Shown piece after piece: positions 10,861-21,834 of a DNA stretch of 64,000 nucleotides. The notes beneath the pieces are model-generated. The model made no database searches and was not told the origin of the DNA. It worked only from the letters and a program-made list of their open reading frames with translations. This DNA is from Hypomyces perniciosus (Eukaryota > Ascomycota > Sordariomycetes > Hypocreales > Hypocreaceae): contig SPDT01000007.1 of assembly GCA_008477525.1 (NCBI GenBank), positions 5,022,001 to 5,086,000 on the forward strand. Direction: 5' to 3'. How positions within the stretch are numbered: position 1 is the first letter of the stretch; every line of letters starts with the position of its first letter. The position numbers were made by a program, and so were the translations under genes.

Positions 10861-12956
10861 TTAGATACGTAGTAGTAGTAGTACTAGTACTACCGAGTCA
10901 CAGCTGATAGAGGACAATATGAAAATAGCCTCGATTGCCATAATTGCCGCGTTGTGACATTCAACGCACAGACGTTGCTCCATCCATCGCAGACTCTCTC
11001 TGTCTGGGGTCTGACCTCTCCATCAGCATCCTGACGCCACCGAAAATCATAGCGGGTCGGGCCCTAAAATACCCCTCATGCCACATGTTGAAAGAAAAAG
11101 AAAAAAAGAAGCCCCGGAAATTCTAGATCCCGAGGCAGGGCCGGTCAATATCACAAGATCATTCCTACTTTATAGCGTTCAGACCGTTATTTTTCTGTTG
11201 GGAATGGGAAATCAGAAGCACAAGCAGGCAGCTTTCTCTTGCGCCACAAGACTCAGGCTGATGATTGATGATTACGAGTACTAATGGTGTTCGGCTCTTC
11301 CGAGACAAACACACAGACCAGACGACTGATGAGCCGATGCGATGAAAGCACGCAAGAAAGCAGCGCCCGCTGAGGTGAGCATGTCGCGGGTACGTACCTT
11401 AGCTGCGTCGTCGGCCCATTCATTCACACGATGAGACAAATGATGCACAGACGTCTTATTACTGTTTGAAAGTGTGAAAGATCCCACTACTGCTCCGTAC
11501 TTCGTGCAAAAAGACGAAGAAAAGAATGTGACAACCGCACTCAAGGTTAATTGATGACTACCTATCTAACCAACGGAAACGAGCAAGTTGCCGCCAAAAA
11601 GAAGAAGAAATAAGCAGCCAAAAGGGGGCTGGTCTTTTACTCAATGTAGCAGGTGAAGATGATGTCCAAGTGCCCAAGATAAGCCCAGCTCAAGAGTCGC
11701 GCACAACACCATCAGGGAAGAACCAAAACGACACTTCATCTAAAAAAAAGAAGAAAAAAAGGGGGGAAAAAAGGAAAGAAAAAACAAACACACAAAGCAT
11801 TTATTTCCATAGCAGAGATGACGAATTCAAAAGTCACATTGTCAAGACTGGCCTCCAACTTCTGGTCTCACGATTCCCCCCCGTATTACCCCAGACTCAT
11901 CATCGTGAACAGTCTAGGTTACATGCCTTAGTATCAGCTAGCTAGTTGCTTGGCCGGTAACCTAATCGTTTTGGATCTTCGCATCTGGGACTTTGTCCAG
12001 ACAGGAAGTTGACAAGGGCTTCCAAGTCTGAAGCCCTCTATGAGCACGTAGCATCGCCATGGACCTTTCCCGCGAAGACCTGCCTTCTCGGTATTGACAT
12101 GGTTACATGGTTCGCAAAGTGTTGTGTCTTTTTGTCTTTTCCCTCTCACTGATGACGAAATCGCAACCTTGAACGGGAATCAGATGCCGCATCTTCCCTA
12201 CAAATAACGCTGTAAACCAGCCACCAGCACCACTTTTCGCTTTTCACTTTTCCAACTAAGACCCGGTGTAACACTTGGGGTTGTGGTGACGCATGCGTTG
12301 TGTGACAGGGAGACGAAGCAAACAGCCCCTTGGCCTTGCACTTGCAACAAGAAAAGAAACCCAACCCAGCTTCAAGTCCCGTCTGCAACGTCATACGGTG
12401 TACATATTTGCTTGACATGCATCCAACGCCCCCTCCCCCACCCCGGCTTGAATGATACCAATAAGATATGGGACAAACATCCTGAGTCTACGTTGAAGCA
12501 CACACCGCCTTCCGAGCCATGAGAGGAACTCAAAGAGCGTCGTTAAAGTTAAGGTGAAAGGCCCAATATGGTCACCTATTATTACCCAGGTATCCATTGA
12601 TTCCCTACCGCCAAGCAATTCTAGTCCTTGGCCCATAATCTTCCATAAATCAAATGACCACATCCATACAACTAGATTCTGATGTCCGCCCATTCTTTGT
12701 TGGTAGGTGTTGCCATTTTTTAGCTTGAGCTGTAGATGCGCTGCTTGTCTGATGGATGCTCTCGTCGTCATGTCCATGACACATGCATGTCGACGTCTGT
12801 TCAGGAGGCCAGCTCTCAATCATCCTTTTGTCTTCTTTGCTGGTTCCTCGTTCTGTATCGTTTGCCTTCTCTTTCAGAGTGTGCGATGTCGTATCGTCCC
12901 CATGCGTACACACGCCTGACTTCGTGGCTCATGCTCAAAGTCCAAAGTAGTCACAT

Positions 12957-13292
12957 CTATAAGATGTTATTCGCCTCCCTCATCGCCCTCGGCGTAGCTG
13001 TCCTCAAAAACGACGATGCCGCATGCTTCGGAACATATGGCACCGCCTTCTTCTCCTTCTTCCCTCCCTCCTCCAACAACGGTTCGAAATCCTCGTCTCT
13101 CTTCTTCAATCCTCCACCTAACCTCCCAGCCTTAGCTGTAGGAGAAGATTCTTTCTTTCTCCAGCACATGCTGAACAATTTCTTGATAGATCGCAAAACG
13201 TCGGTGGACCATACGGTTGCCGCGGTGTAACAACCCAGTGCTTCGTCTTTTTCGTCGTCGTCTTTGAGTTTAAATCCCCTGGAGTGGTGCAT
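12957..13292 (-). CDS. Small basic hypothetical protein, 111 aa
   Basis: A single ATG-started frame of 111 codons (ATG 13292, TAG 12957). The sequence is rich in Lys and Glu in the manner of a real protein: LKDDDEKDE near the start, a central KKLFSMCWRKKE, GLKKRDEDFEPLLEE, and a C-terminal YVPKHAASSFLRTATPR block. YVPxHAASxF-type motifs occur in several fungal proteins as I recall, but I cannot name a family. A 164-codon frame on the opposite strand (12736-13230) overlaps it and looks like its shadow. No signal peptide or clear membrane helix is seen. It lies alone between two gene-free stretches, so an extra upstream exon is possible. Confidence 0.45.
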   Translation of the reverse strand: MHHSRGFKLKDDDEKDEALGCYTAATVWSTDVLRSIKKLFSMCWRKKESSPTAKAGRLGGGLKKRDEDFEPLLEEGGKKEKKAVPYVPKHAASSFLRTATPRAMREANNIL

Positions 13293-14286
13293 TATTCTTT
13301 GATGATGGTTCTCGGATTGGGTGCGTGCGTGTGTACAAGTCGGCTTCCAACAGACAAGCAGCGGTATATTCCACGGTAAAGAAGTAAAGCGGTAATGGAT
13401 ATCACGGATGTATCTCGTACTCTGCAAGATGAAAGCGTCAGTAAGTATCGGAAAAGTTCCAGCTCCACGGAATCGATGGCCTTTATAAAGGACAAACTGA
13501 ACACAGAGGCGTAATATCATACCTGTTCAACCCCTTTGTAGTGGCTCTGCATTCCACGCAGTTCCTAGGTGATGGATTTCACGCTTCAAAGGGTCTCACA
13601 TCCCCGCCCATCCTCCCACCATCTCGATTTAAGGGAGACACCTTCCTTTGGAAAGGGAGACTGGAAAGGACAGCTGTCTCGGATGAGAGATAACGCGGCT
13701 TCTTATTCCAAGCAAGAGAAGAAAGTGAGTCCTTTGACTGCCTCAGGGGCAAATACTATTTGATGTCACCATTCCACAGCCAGACACAGTTGTCTGGTTT
13801 TGGATCAGGCTTCATCCACGCTGAAAGAGGAGAAGGCGGGCACCGTGGCTTCTTCCTCGATATGACAGGTATGAATCCATATGTATATGTACTCTGCCTG
13901 CTGAGATCCTCAGCGTGGCAATGACTCGTCGCAGCGACTATTTGCTTTCCTATCATCCAGCCGCACGAAGCTATCGCACAGCTTTGAAAATAAAATAGCG
14001 GGCGTGCCTGCACTAGCAGCAGCCAGGCTTAAATAAATGGCGAGGACAGCCACTTTCGGGAGCGCTATGGGAAATGGCTGGTGATAGTGCCATGTAGCAT
14101 ACGCTGTCAATCTGCAAAGGAGCTCGTTGGGGTCCGTAACCATAAAGCTCTCAGATTAATCCTCACCTCCGCAATCCGCTATCGATTTCCACGTGGAGAT
14201 ACAGATAGATGTCAAGGGAGAAAAATCATTTCTATGACGCATGATTGCATAGCTACGTACCGAATGACCCAGGCTCAAAGCCGTTC
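13293..14286. other. Intergenic region
   Basis: Promoter side of the small minus-strand gene and the 3' flank of RAD1. No gene, RNA or repeat of note is seen. Confidence 0.5.
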
Positions 14287-15307
14287 TCAATCCTCGCCCT
14301 CTTCATCCTCATACTCATCTTCCTCGCCATCATGCGAAATAAAAGGAACAAACCGAAAGTCCAAAAAGCTCCTCCTGCCACCTTCCATGTCCACCATGAA
14401 TTGTAAACTCAGCACGCCCTGCCCATCCCCTCTGAGACTGACCTTGCTTGCAATCCGCATCGCCTCGCTGGAGCTCTTGATAAAGTCGAATTTGTACGTC
14501 TGGGCCCAGCGGTCGTTGATATTAAACGTCTCCAAAAGCTCCCTTCCCCGCGCAAAGTCTACCCCGGAGCTACCGAGATCGCCAGTGCCAGAGAGAGATA
14601 AGAATGGAGATGCCTTCGTTGCAGTGATGGTCAGCTTGAGAGGTCCCGCAGGAGAAATCTCGGCAATACAATCTAGAAGGGAGCGGGATTGCATGATGAT
14701 CTTGAAGGCGAGGTCATTGCGATCAAAGGGGATATCCTCAGGTACCTCGGGCAGATATGTTGTAAGCCCCGCAGTGGTTTTGACTCCTGCCTCCTCGATA
14801 GTAACTTTGAAAGGATCGCCCTCCTCCGCGTACAGTAAGGTGCAGGTTCCTGAGATTCCAAGGGTCTGGTTGCTAAAGGCGTCTGGGCGGTAATTCCGAA
14901 GGTTGCTTCGATAGGGGTCTTGATCCGCCTTCTGTGCTCGGGTTGCCACGTCCACGGCCCCGAAAATCTGTAGAATTTCTAAAAATGAAGAGAGGGGTAT
15001 CTGGAAGTTGGGGAGCTCGGGAGGCTCTCCATCTTCAGACGGTGGAAGGTTGACAGTGTATGCTGAAAACAGGGCCTTGTCTAAAAAGGCGACACCTGGC
15101 TCTTGCTTAGTATACCCAATGGTTGCTCAAGAGGCATTGCGGTCCCATACCTTGCATCACTCGCGAGTTGTCAGCTGCAAAGCGGATGCCGTCTTCAGTA
15201 ATCTGAACATGAACCCGCGGCGCAAAACTGATGCAACGAAGAAGCTGGTATAAAGGACGCGTAGACGTGGCCACCGCCCGAAAGATAGGCTTTGCCTCTG
15301 GCGCCAT
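14287..15307 (-). CDS. RAD1: DNA-damage checkpoint clamp subunit Rad1
   Basis: Exons 15307-15151 and 15095-14287 (minus strand; donor GTATGG, acceptor CCAG) give 321 aa, close to fission yeast Rad1 (323 aa). The N-terminal half begins with a PCNA-like strand pattern (IFRAVATSTRPLYQLLRCIS and VHVQITEDGIRFAADNS). The C-terminal half ends in VLSLQFMVDMEGG followed by SFLDFRFVPF, the most conserved element of the family. Rad1 forms the 9-1-1 heterotrimeric clamp with Rad9 and Hus1 on damaged DNA and activates the ATR/Mec1 checkpoint. An acidic tail (EEDEYEDEEGED) closes the protein. It lies 169 bp from the 3' end of OST5 in the same orientation. Confidence 0.92.
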
Positions 15308-15476
15308 CTTGATGTATGCCGTGAGTCGGCGAAAGAGAGATTATGCGAGAAGAAATGTTCAAAACGGAAACAGGCAGACAAATAGGCAATGGTTGCTCAA
15401 CAGCTTTTTTCTTGTTTCTCCCAACTAATATACAATGGACCGACCGAGCTGGCTTCTAGAAACGTGTGGGGGTATC

Positions 15477-15821
15477 TCAAACGTAAACTCCGACCGCGCA
15501 GAACATGTAGACGGTTCCGAACCTGTGTCCAGTTAGCCTCCTTATGATAATTCGATGGTAAAGAGATAATTCGTACGCGATTGCCAGAGAAGCCGGGACA
15601 CCGAGCGCAATGACGTTGGCCAGAGATCGATCTGTCGCATTGTCAGAGAGATGATCCAATGGGATGGTTATCAAATACTCACTCAGGGCAAAAACACCTG
15701 TTAGTGCTAGGCCCAGGAGAAGAAGCACGAAGGCGACGAGAAACTGGCTTCCTTTGCCAACAGTGGGGAGGAATGGACTGCCAGCAGCAGCTTGCCAGAC
15801 TTCATGCAGCGAGGAATCCAT
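15477..15821 (-). CDS. OST5: Oligosaccharyltransferase subunit OST5 (TMEM258 family)
   Basis: Three exons, 15821-15683, 15631-15577 and 15522-15477, join to a 79-aa protein. The unspliced frame also stays open but would insert two hydrophilic blocks between the membrane helices. After splicing the protein shows two membrane helices: residues about 26-46 (FLVAFVLLLLGLALTGVFAL) and the C-terminal half (ALGVPASLAIAFGTVYMFCA then VGVYV). The GVPASLA-x-x-FG and C-terminal VG[VI]YV are family hallmarks. Ost5 is a small subunit of the ER oligosaccharyltransferase that transfers the lipid-linked glycan to asparagine. Intron 1 uses GTGAGT and ACAG; intron 2 uses GTACGA, GCTAAC and ACAG. Length agrees with TMEM258/Ost5 (79-86 aa). 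Confidence 0.9.
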   Translation of the reverse strand: MDSSLHEVWQAAAGSPFLPTVGKGSQFLVAFVLLLLGLALTGVFALSEYLITIPLDHLSDNATDRSLANVIALGVPASLAIAYELSLYHRIIIRRLTGHRFGTVYMFCAVGVYV

Positions 15822-16597
15822 GTGCCAGGCGTGGAGATGCGGTCAGGCAGCGATAGCAGCGGGGAGGCCTTTCAATCAAATTCTGAACTCGCGGGAATGG
15901 TAGTGACAGCACCTGGGACAATCAATCAATCGCACTGCTGGAGCGAGATTGTTCGATCGAGCTTGGAGCTTCAGTGGAACAGTCGACCAGTTGTCCATCT
16001 CGATATCGTGGCCCGATAGACCGAAAGAGTTTAGCGTCATGCGTGGACTCCAGCATTCTAGCATCCGGTGGTGACGTAAGCATCAGCTTGGGTTATAGAA
16101 TGATTGATGACACGCTTAAGTTTGTAGGTAACAATTTGGCTGGTAGACAGTAGACAGACAAAGTTATTGTGCCAGCCGGAGTCTCGAATGCCTCTGTTAG
16201 AAGTCTAGGGTTTGGTGGTCTTGCGCTGCAATTTGTTGTTGGTGGTAAACCCACCATAGGAGACATCCTACTTGGTTTAGATAGCTTCACATTGCTTCGT
16301 AGATGGGTAGTATTACAATAGCACATGCTTATCGCCTCCTCCAATAAATTGAATCTGGGCTTTTCCAAAAACTATGACTCAATGATAACGTCCTCCCACA
16401 TGGTAGAAATCTGGGCGCCGAGGGAGAGTCGAAAATAGCGTGGTCGATGAGCTTTCATTTGCGTCACAACACCATCACCACAATGGGACTAATCACGTAT
16501 ATATCACGGCAGTCTACTCGATTTCCCGAGGTCTTAATTTCAGATCCAGTCCCGTATTCAACTCACTCACTGAACCAAACTCACCCAATCGATCACC
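15822..16597. other. Divergent intergenic region OST5 / PSD
   Basis: A shared upstream region between OST5 (leftward) and the phosphatidylserine decarboxylase (rightward). No gene or repeat is seen. A C/T- and CA-rich leader precedes the ATG at 16598. Confidence 0.5.
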
Positions 16598-17815
16598 ATG
16601 TGGTTGCTGCAGATGCTGCATACCGTTATCGACACCCTGCTGGCATGGGTTAACTTGGTACCATCCTAATGCATGGAGTCCCAGGTGTTATTATGCTAAC
16701 TCTCAGATAGGCCCAGCACCGGCAGACAGGCTGGCTGTCATTCGACCGAAAGGTATTGTCGAATTTACATTCTCGTTGACTGCCAGTACCCACTGAACAT
16801 GCATTGTAGACCGGAAGGTTCGAGCGCGAGCAGCTATCTCTCATGAAGAAGCTCAAGCTGCTGTTACTCTTCAACCCCTTGATAGAATGGCTAGACAAAA
16901 CCCATGCGATGCGGCTTTACTTCCTTGAGAAGTCCATTGAAACAGGTACGAGCCTTCTCTTCGCCCGCAGTTAGTGTTGGCCTAACTGGGTGTCAAAGGG
17001 GGAGAGGATGGAGCCCCAATGTCCAAGCAGAGGATTAAAGGTTTCGTCGACGCATACGGCATCAACATGGATGAATTCGAGCCCTCTGATTTGGATGCAT
17101 ACAACAACTTTGGAGACTTCTTCATTCGCGCGCACAAGCCCGGCTCTCGTCCGATCACCGAGCCTGACGATCCTTCTCTGGCCACTGTCGTTTGCGACTC
17201 TCGTGTAGTCGTATATGATTCTGTAGCCGAGACAAAGAAGCTTTGGATCAAAGGAAATGAGTTCAGTATTGCGAGCTTGGTGATGGACATGAAGCTAGGG
17301 GAGCAATTCAGCGACGCTGCTGTTGCGAGCTTCCACTTGCTGCCCCAAGATTACCATCGGTATCACTCACCCGTGACGGGCAAGATCAAGCTATTCAGGA
17401 GCATACCAGGGGACCATTACGAAGTCGGTCCCATAGCACTGCACAGCAAAGTGGACTTTTTAACTCGAAATCGAAGGGAATATATTGTCATCGAGACGCC
17501 GGAGTTTGGGGATGTGCTCATCGTTGCAGTAGGGGCAGTCCACGTGGGAAGCGTTCAGTAAGTAGACTCTGATAGTGATCCTCCGTCCTGCTAACAATGG
17601 GTAGGGTCCATGACCAGTGGCAGAATACAGGAGCCGATATCAAAAAGGGCGATGAAGTTGGCATCTTTCACTTCGGAGGTTCTTCCGTAATCGTCGCATT
17701 TGAACGAAACACGATCCAGTTTGATCATGACTTGGCCGACAGGAGCAAGCAGCAAATCCAATCCGCTGTAGATGTGGGAATGAGCCTCGGTAAAGCCCTG
17801 AGTCGGAAAGAGTAG
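16598..17815 (+). CDS. Phosphatidylserine decarboxylase (short, PSD family)
   Basis: Five exons, 16598-16657, 16711-16752, 16810-16945, 16999-17557 and 17605-17815, give 335 aa. All introns are 47-57 nt, mostly with CTAAC-type branch points; the first donor (GTACCA) is weak. The C-terminal catalytic core is clear: YHRYHSPVTGKI, then VGIFHFGGSSVIVAF. GGSS (290-293) is the self-cleavage site, where the chain is cut between G291 and S292 and the serine becomes the pyruvoyl cofactor. The enzyme makes phosphatidylethanolamine from phosphatidylserine. No C2 domain is present. The N-terminus starts with a hydrophobic stretch of about 20 residues and no obvious mitochondrial presequence, so an endomembrane location is likelier than the inner mitochondrial membrane (inference). 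It is therefore probably an extra copy beside the usual Psd1 and Psd2 types. Confidence 0.9.
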
Positions 17816-18452
17816 TTAGTAGTAACAGTAATATCAAGCCGGGGGGGCTATCATGAGACTGTATCTGATGTTGGAGACATAGCCCCGGTTGGCAGAAGGC
17901 AAGGGATGAAGACTGCTGTTTGCGACAATGTGTGGCTTTGCAGAAAAGTACACTATTTGAATTCTTCTCACTGGCTTTGTTTGTGCACAATAGTTATCGT
18001 CATAGTATTAGTAGTACTTTCAAATCAGGAGTAGGATGCCGTTTCATTGGAGTGGAACTGGTTGGCTGATGAGTCCCTGGTATTTGTGACCACTTAACTA
18101 ACTGTAAGGAAAGCGCATAATCGACTTGCATAGCATGCACTGCCCAAGTTTGCCTTGATGAGTAGAATGCATGTCTGGTGCCATTTGAACGAAATTGTGT
18201 GAATGACGCGGTAATGTCGAGGATGAAGCATTGAAGAACCTTGAAGGGGCTTAGTACATTCCCTAGCCTCGCCCCCCAACTACGTAAGCAATACGCTCGG
18301 ACCATGCATATTTCAATCTACAAACGTGGTGGATAATGCATGATGCGCATCTGCTTTATTACTCCGCGATCCTGATCCTGATCCTGATCCTCGCTCCTCG
18401 ATTCACAATCAGTTGTCGACACTTCCACAACTTGCGCCGCACATTCTCAACA
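17816..18452. other. Intergenic region upstream of GCN5
   Basis: 3' flank of PSD and promoter of GCN5. A short (CTGATC) tandem, four units, lies at about 18371-18391. No gene is seen. Confidence 0.5.
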
Positions 18453-19779
18453 ATGGCGGAAGTAAAGGAAGAGAGTGTGTTTCCCCCATTTCCATCATGC
18501 GGTTTTTATACAAACCATTAACAAGTCCTCTCAGGCAGCAAGCGCAAGGCCGAGGACGATCCCTCCTCTCCCGTAGCCGCGAAGCGAGTCAAACACGAGG
18601 GAGATTCCGCCGAGCCCTCAGACGAAAAGACGCCCGAAATCAAGCCAATACCCTTTCCAGAGAAGGTATGAGATGCAGCACACAATGCGCCCATCATCCC
18701 CCCTCACGTACTAACCCTGCGCGCAGCCCGCCGTAATCGAAGAGCGCAACGGCGAAATCGAATTCCGCGTCGTCAACAACGACAACGAGCGCGAGTCCCT
18801 CATCATCCTCACCGGCCTCAAATGCATCTTCCAGAAGCAGCTCCCCAAGATGCCCAAGGACTACATCGCGCGCCTCGTCTACGACCGCACCCACCTCTCC
18901 ATCGCCATCGTCAAAAAGCCCCTCGAGGTCGTCGGCGGCATCACCTACCGCCCCTTCAAAGGTCGCCAATTCGCCGAGATTGTTTTCTGCGCCATTAGTT
19001 CTGACCAGCAAGTCAAGGGATACGGCGCCCATCTCATGTCCCATCTCAAGGACTACGTCAAGGCCACCAGCGACGTCATGCACTTCTTAACCTACGCCGA
19101 CAATTACGCCATCGGCTACTTCAAAAAACAGGGCTTCACAAAGGAAATCACCCTGCCAAAGAACGTCTGGATGGGCTACATCAAGGACTACGAGGGCGGC
19201 ACAATCATGCAGTGCTCAATGCTGCCCCGCATCCGATATCTCGAAATGGGCCGCATGCTACTTAAGCAGAAAGAATGCGTCCAGGCCAAGATCCGCGCCT
19301 ACTCCAAATCCCACAACATCCACCCGCCACCAAAGGAGTGGAAAAACGGCATCTGCCAAATCAACCCGCTCGACATCCCCGCGATCCGCGCCTCTGGCTG
19401 GTCTCCAGATATGGACGAGCTCGCCCGCCAGCCGCGCCACGGCCCCAACTACAACCAACTCCTCCACCTACTCAACGACCTCCAAAACCACAACTCCGCA
19501 TGGCCCTTCCTCGTCCCTGTCAACCGGGATGACGTGGCGGACTACTACGAGGTCATCAAGGAGCCCATGGACCTCAGCACCATGGAAAGCAAGCTCGAAG
19601 CCGATCAATACGCCACCCCCGAGGACTTCGTCAAAGACGCCAAACTCATCTTCGACAACTGCCGCAAATACAACAATGAAAACACCCCCTATGCCAAGTC
19701 CGCCAACAAGCTCGAGAAGTTCATGTGGCAGCAGGTCAAGGCCGTACCCGAGTGGTCGCATCTCGAGCCCGAGAAGTAG
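18453..19779 (+). CDS. GCN5: Histone acetyltransferase GCN5
   Basis: Exons 18453-18474 (only 22 nt), 18535-18665 and 18727-19779 give 401 aa. A short acidic/basic N-terminal tail is followed by the GNAT domain (about 60-225): [15 protein letters not shown] carries the catalytic glutamate (about E135), and [11 protein letters not shown] is the acetyl-CoA loop (Q/R-x-x-G-x-G/A). The bromodomain spans about 300-390: [20 protein letters not shown] and the acetyl-lysine-binding Asn in [14 protein letters not shown]5 is the catalytic subunit of SAGA/ADA complexes and acetylates histone H3 tails at promoters. The length and lack of the metazoan N-terminal extension are typical of fungi. The tiny first exon is supported by the frame and by GTGTGT/CAG splice sites. 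Confidence 0.96.
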
Positions 19780-20823
19780 GGTTTCCCTTTGGCTTCGAGA
19801 CGCCAGTCACGCGTCAAGGCTGAACCAAAGTCGTAGACGATGCTTTCTTTCCATCATAAGTCTGTTTTTTTTTTGCTTTTTCTTAATGAGCTTACGAACC
19901 AGTTGGTTGTGGGAATGGGTGGGGTGGGGGTGTGTATTTATTTGGATCAGCGATGGCGTTTTGGGTTTGATAGTACTAAGATCTTGATATCACAGGTTGG
20001 CCTGGGGAAACACGGCGGACTCGGCCGAGAAAAATTAGAGAAAGTCAAATGCAGAAAGCTGCTGGACAAGACACTCATGACTATAGGAAGATCCAGATAG
20101 AGTGTAGCCGAACAGTATAGTATTCACGATGAGGACATTAACATGGCAAACTTGTGATCTATTGCAATAAAAAAGCCCGAGAAAACACATTCCTGATGTG
20201 CCGCAGAGCCTCGTCCTAATTACCAACTGGTATGACATGTCGCGCCGTCTATCGGCGCTCGTCCTTTTTTAGAATTATTTTCCCTCGACGCTCAACAACG
20301 ATGGGCCTTCCACCAGGGCCCCTTTGGTTGTCACAACTAAATATCACGCAAACAAACACGATCGAAGGGCCGAAGTGCCCAAATGCGCTTCTTGTTCCCG
20401 GACAACCTTGCCCACCAGGTACTAGGAAATTGTCTCCATAGAAGGATTTTCCAAGTGAAAACAGAAAATATACGATAAAAGGAAAGCGCAAATTGTAGGG
20501 GTGATGTCAATCTCCCAAATCGCTGAGCCGTCCAAACTCCGAGCAGTGGCTGAGGAAACAAATGGGAGGTGAGTGAAAGTTCTCGCTGACTTGATCAACA
20601 TTGTCGCTACGACTGCCACGTTGATGGCTGGGCAGCGCGTGGCAACATGGGGGAGGGCATTTGTCGATGTCTATAATTTATTCATTCGGGTGTCGTAATG
20701 AAGAGAGGAAGAGGATGTATAGCTTGGGTCCATGAAGGGTTTGGATCATCAATTTCAGTCGTGAGAGTGTTACTGAGGAATGATGATAATTATCAAGAGA
20801 GAATGCTGGTTGCCCTCTTCATC
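19780..20823. other. Convergent intergenic region
   Basis: Lies between the 3' ends of GCN5 (+) and the minus-strand gene at 20824. T-runs near 19865 may belong to the GCN5 3' UTR. No gene or RNA is visible. Confidence 0.5.
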
Positions 20824-21834
20824 CTATGCACCAGAGGTCTCGGCTGTCCGCTGGTTGGTCCCAGACTCTCCTCCTGGTAGTCGAAGATCCGAGTAAGTGC
20901 GCCGAGGCCAAGGAACACGGAAGTTGCTGACATCTTCGGCAAGAATTGGTCGGGAAGAGTCTGAGGTGGTTGACTGCAAAGTTGATCGTGTTGCTGAGGT
21001 CTGAGCCTGTTCGTTTGGCATGGCAATCTCAGCTGCAATAGTGCGGCGTAGTATAGGGTGGAGGAAGTCGGGAATAGAAGGCCACTGGTCAGCGCGAGCC
21101 AGCTCAAGCATACCAGGAGGGATCAGCGTGGCAGGGATAAGAGCTGAGGTGGTTGTTCGTCGAAACATTTCCTCACTCATTCTCTCGGTAAGAATGGCTA
21201 GCTCGCCGGTTTCTATCGCGTTTTTGAGCCATTGCTCCCACTCCTCGTCCAGGACGACTGAAGTGTCGCCAGCATCACGCCTAGCGGCCTGAGCGCGCAG
21301 TCGCTCGTTGAGAGGCACACCCACACTCTCGAGCTCCTCATCACTCTCCTCGGCATCCATGTTCTCATCGTCATCCAAAGCTGCGATATCGATAGTAGTT
21401 ACCCTCACCGACCGGCGCCCTTGGACAGTGTGTCTATCGACGGGTTCCACCCAGTCGGGAAAGCCATCAGCCGTAGTGTCTCTGATGACAACGCCTTGTT
21501 CCTTCTCAAACTTCTCTTTAGCCCACTTCGTACCCTCCCACTTGGTGAGAGCTGAAATCTCAGCGTGGGTCAGACCCAGGGCGTCAAAGGCTCTAAAAAG
21601 GCGGCGGTGCCAGGCCCAGCGGCTGAGACGGATGCGGTGAGTGGGATGGGTGTAGTCCAGGCCAGGATATTTGGCCTCCTGGGTGTCAATATGGCCATAG
21701 AATGCCTGTGTTTCGTTGCGGACCTCGGGAATGAGGCTGCGCTGGAGGAAGGCCTGGAAGTTCTGTGGGTCGCTGTTCTTCGGCTTGGGGAACATGTGCC
21801 CGTAAACGAGCTGGTCAACGGGTTGGCCCTTCAT
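20824..21834 (-). CDS. Unknown conserved-looking protein, 336 aa
   Basis: A single exon of 336 codons from ATG 21834. The N-terminal 120 residues look globular and well conserved: YGHMFPKPKN, an aromatic/basic block RLSRWAWHRRLFRAFDALG, and a helix with LTKWEGTKWAKEKFEKEQG. The middle is acidic (DDDENMDAEESDEELE), followed by a helix (LDEEWEQWLKNAIETGELAI), and the end is Ser/Thr-rich and probably disordered. No signal peptide, membrane segment or catalytic motif is recognised. The pattern of Trp-rich helices suggests a nuclear or cytosolic interaction protein, but I cannot assign a family. Confidence 0.8.
   Translation of the reverse strand: MKGQPVDQLVYGHMFPKPKNSDPQNFQAFLQRSLIPEVRNETQAFYGHIDTQEAKYPGLDYTHPTHRIRLSRWAWHRRLFRAFDALGLTHAEISALTKWEGTKWAKEKFEKEQGVVIRDTTADGFPDWVEPVDRHTVQGRRSVRVTTIDIAALDDDENMDAEESDEELESVGVPLNERLRAQAARRDAGDTSVVLDEEWEQWLKNAIETGELAILTERMSEEMFRRTTTSALIPATLIPPGMLELARADQWPSIPDFLHPILRRTIAAEIAMPNEQAQTSATRSTLQSTTSDSSRPILAEDVSNFRVPWPRRTYSDLRLPGGESGTNQRTAETSGA

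Larger units (their letters stand above)
8218..12956. other. 4.7-kb gene desert upstream of the 743-aa gene
   Basis: No convincing coding region on either strand: the longest frames (for example 9134-9679 and 10301-10714) begin at non-ATG codons and have no codon structure. It contains TAC/GTA palindromes (9509-9554, 9761-9793, near 8838, 10078 and 11487), an eight-unit GATA repeat (10829-10860), AGT triplets at about 10868-10893, a CTA/CTG triplet run at 8921-8940 and an A/G-rich tract at about 11740-11790. The part next to 8218 is probably promoter and a long leader of the minus-strand gene. Confidence 0.5.

Noticed and set aside
12736..13230. 164-codon frame (+) opposite the small 111-aa gene
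   Set aside because: Composition (Phe/Ser/Pro/Leu rich) is what the reverse of a Lys/Glu-rich gene gives; the minus-strand reading looks more like a protein.
18694..19083. 129-codon acidic/Val-rich frame antisense to GCN5
   Set aside because: A shadow of the strong C-ending codon bias of GCN5.
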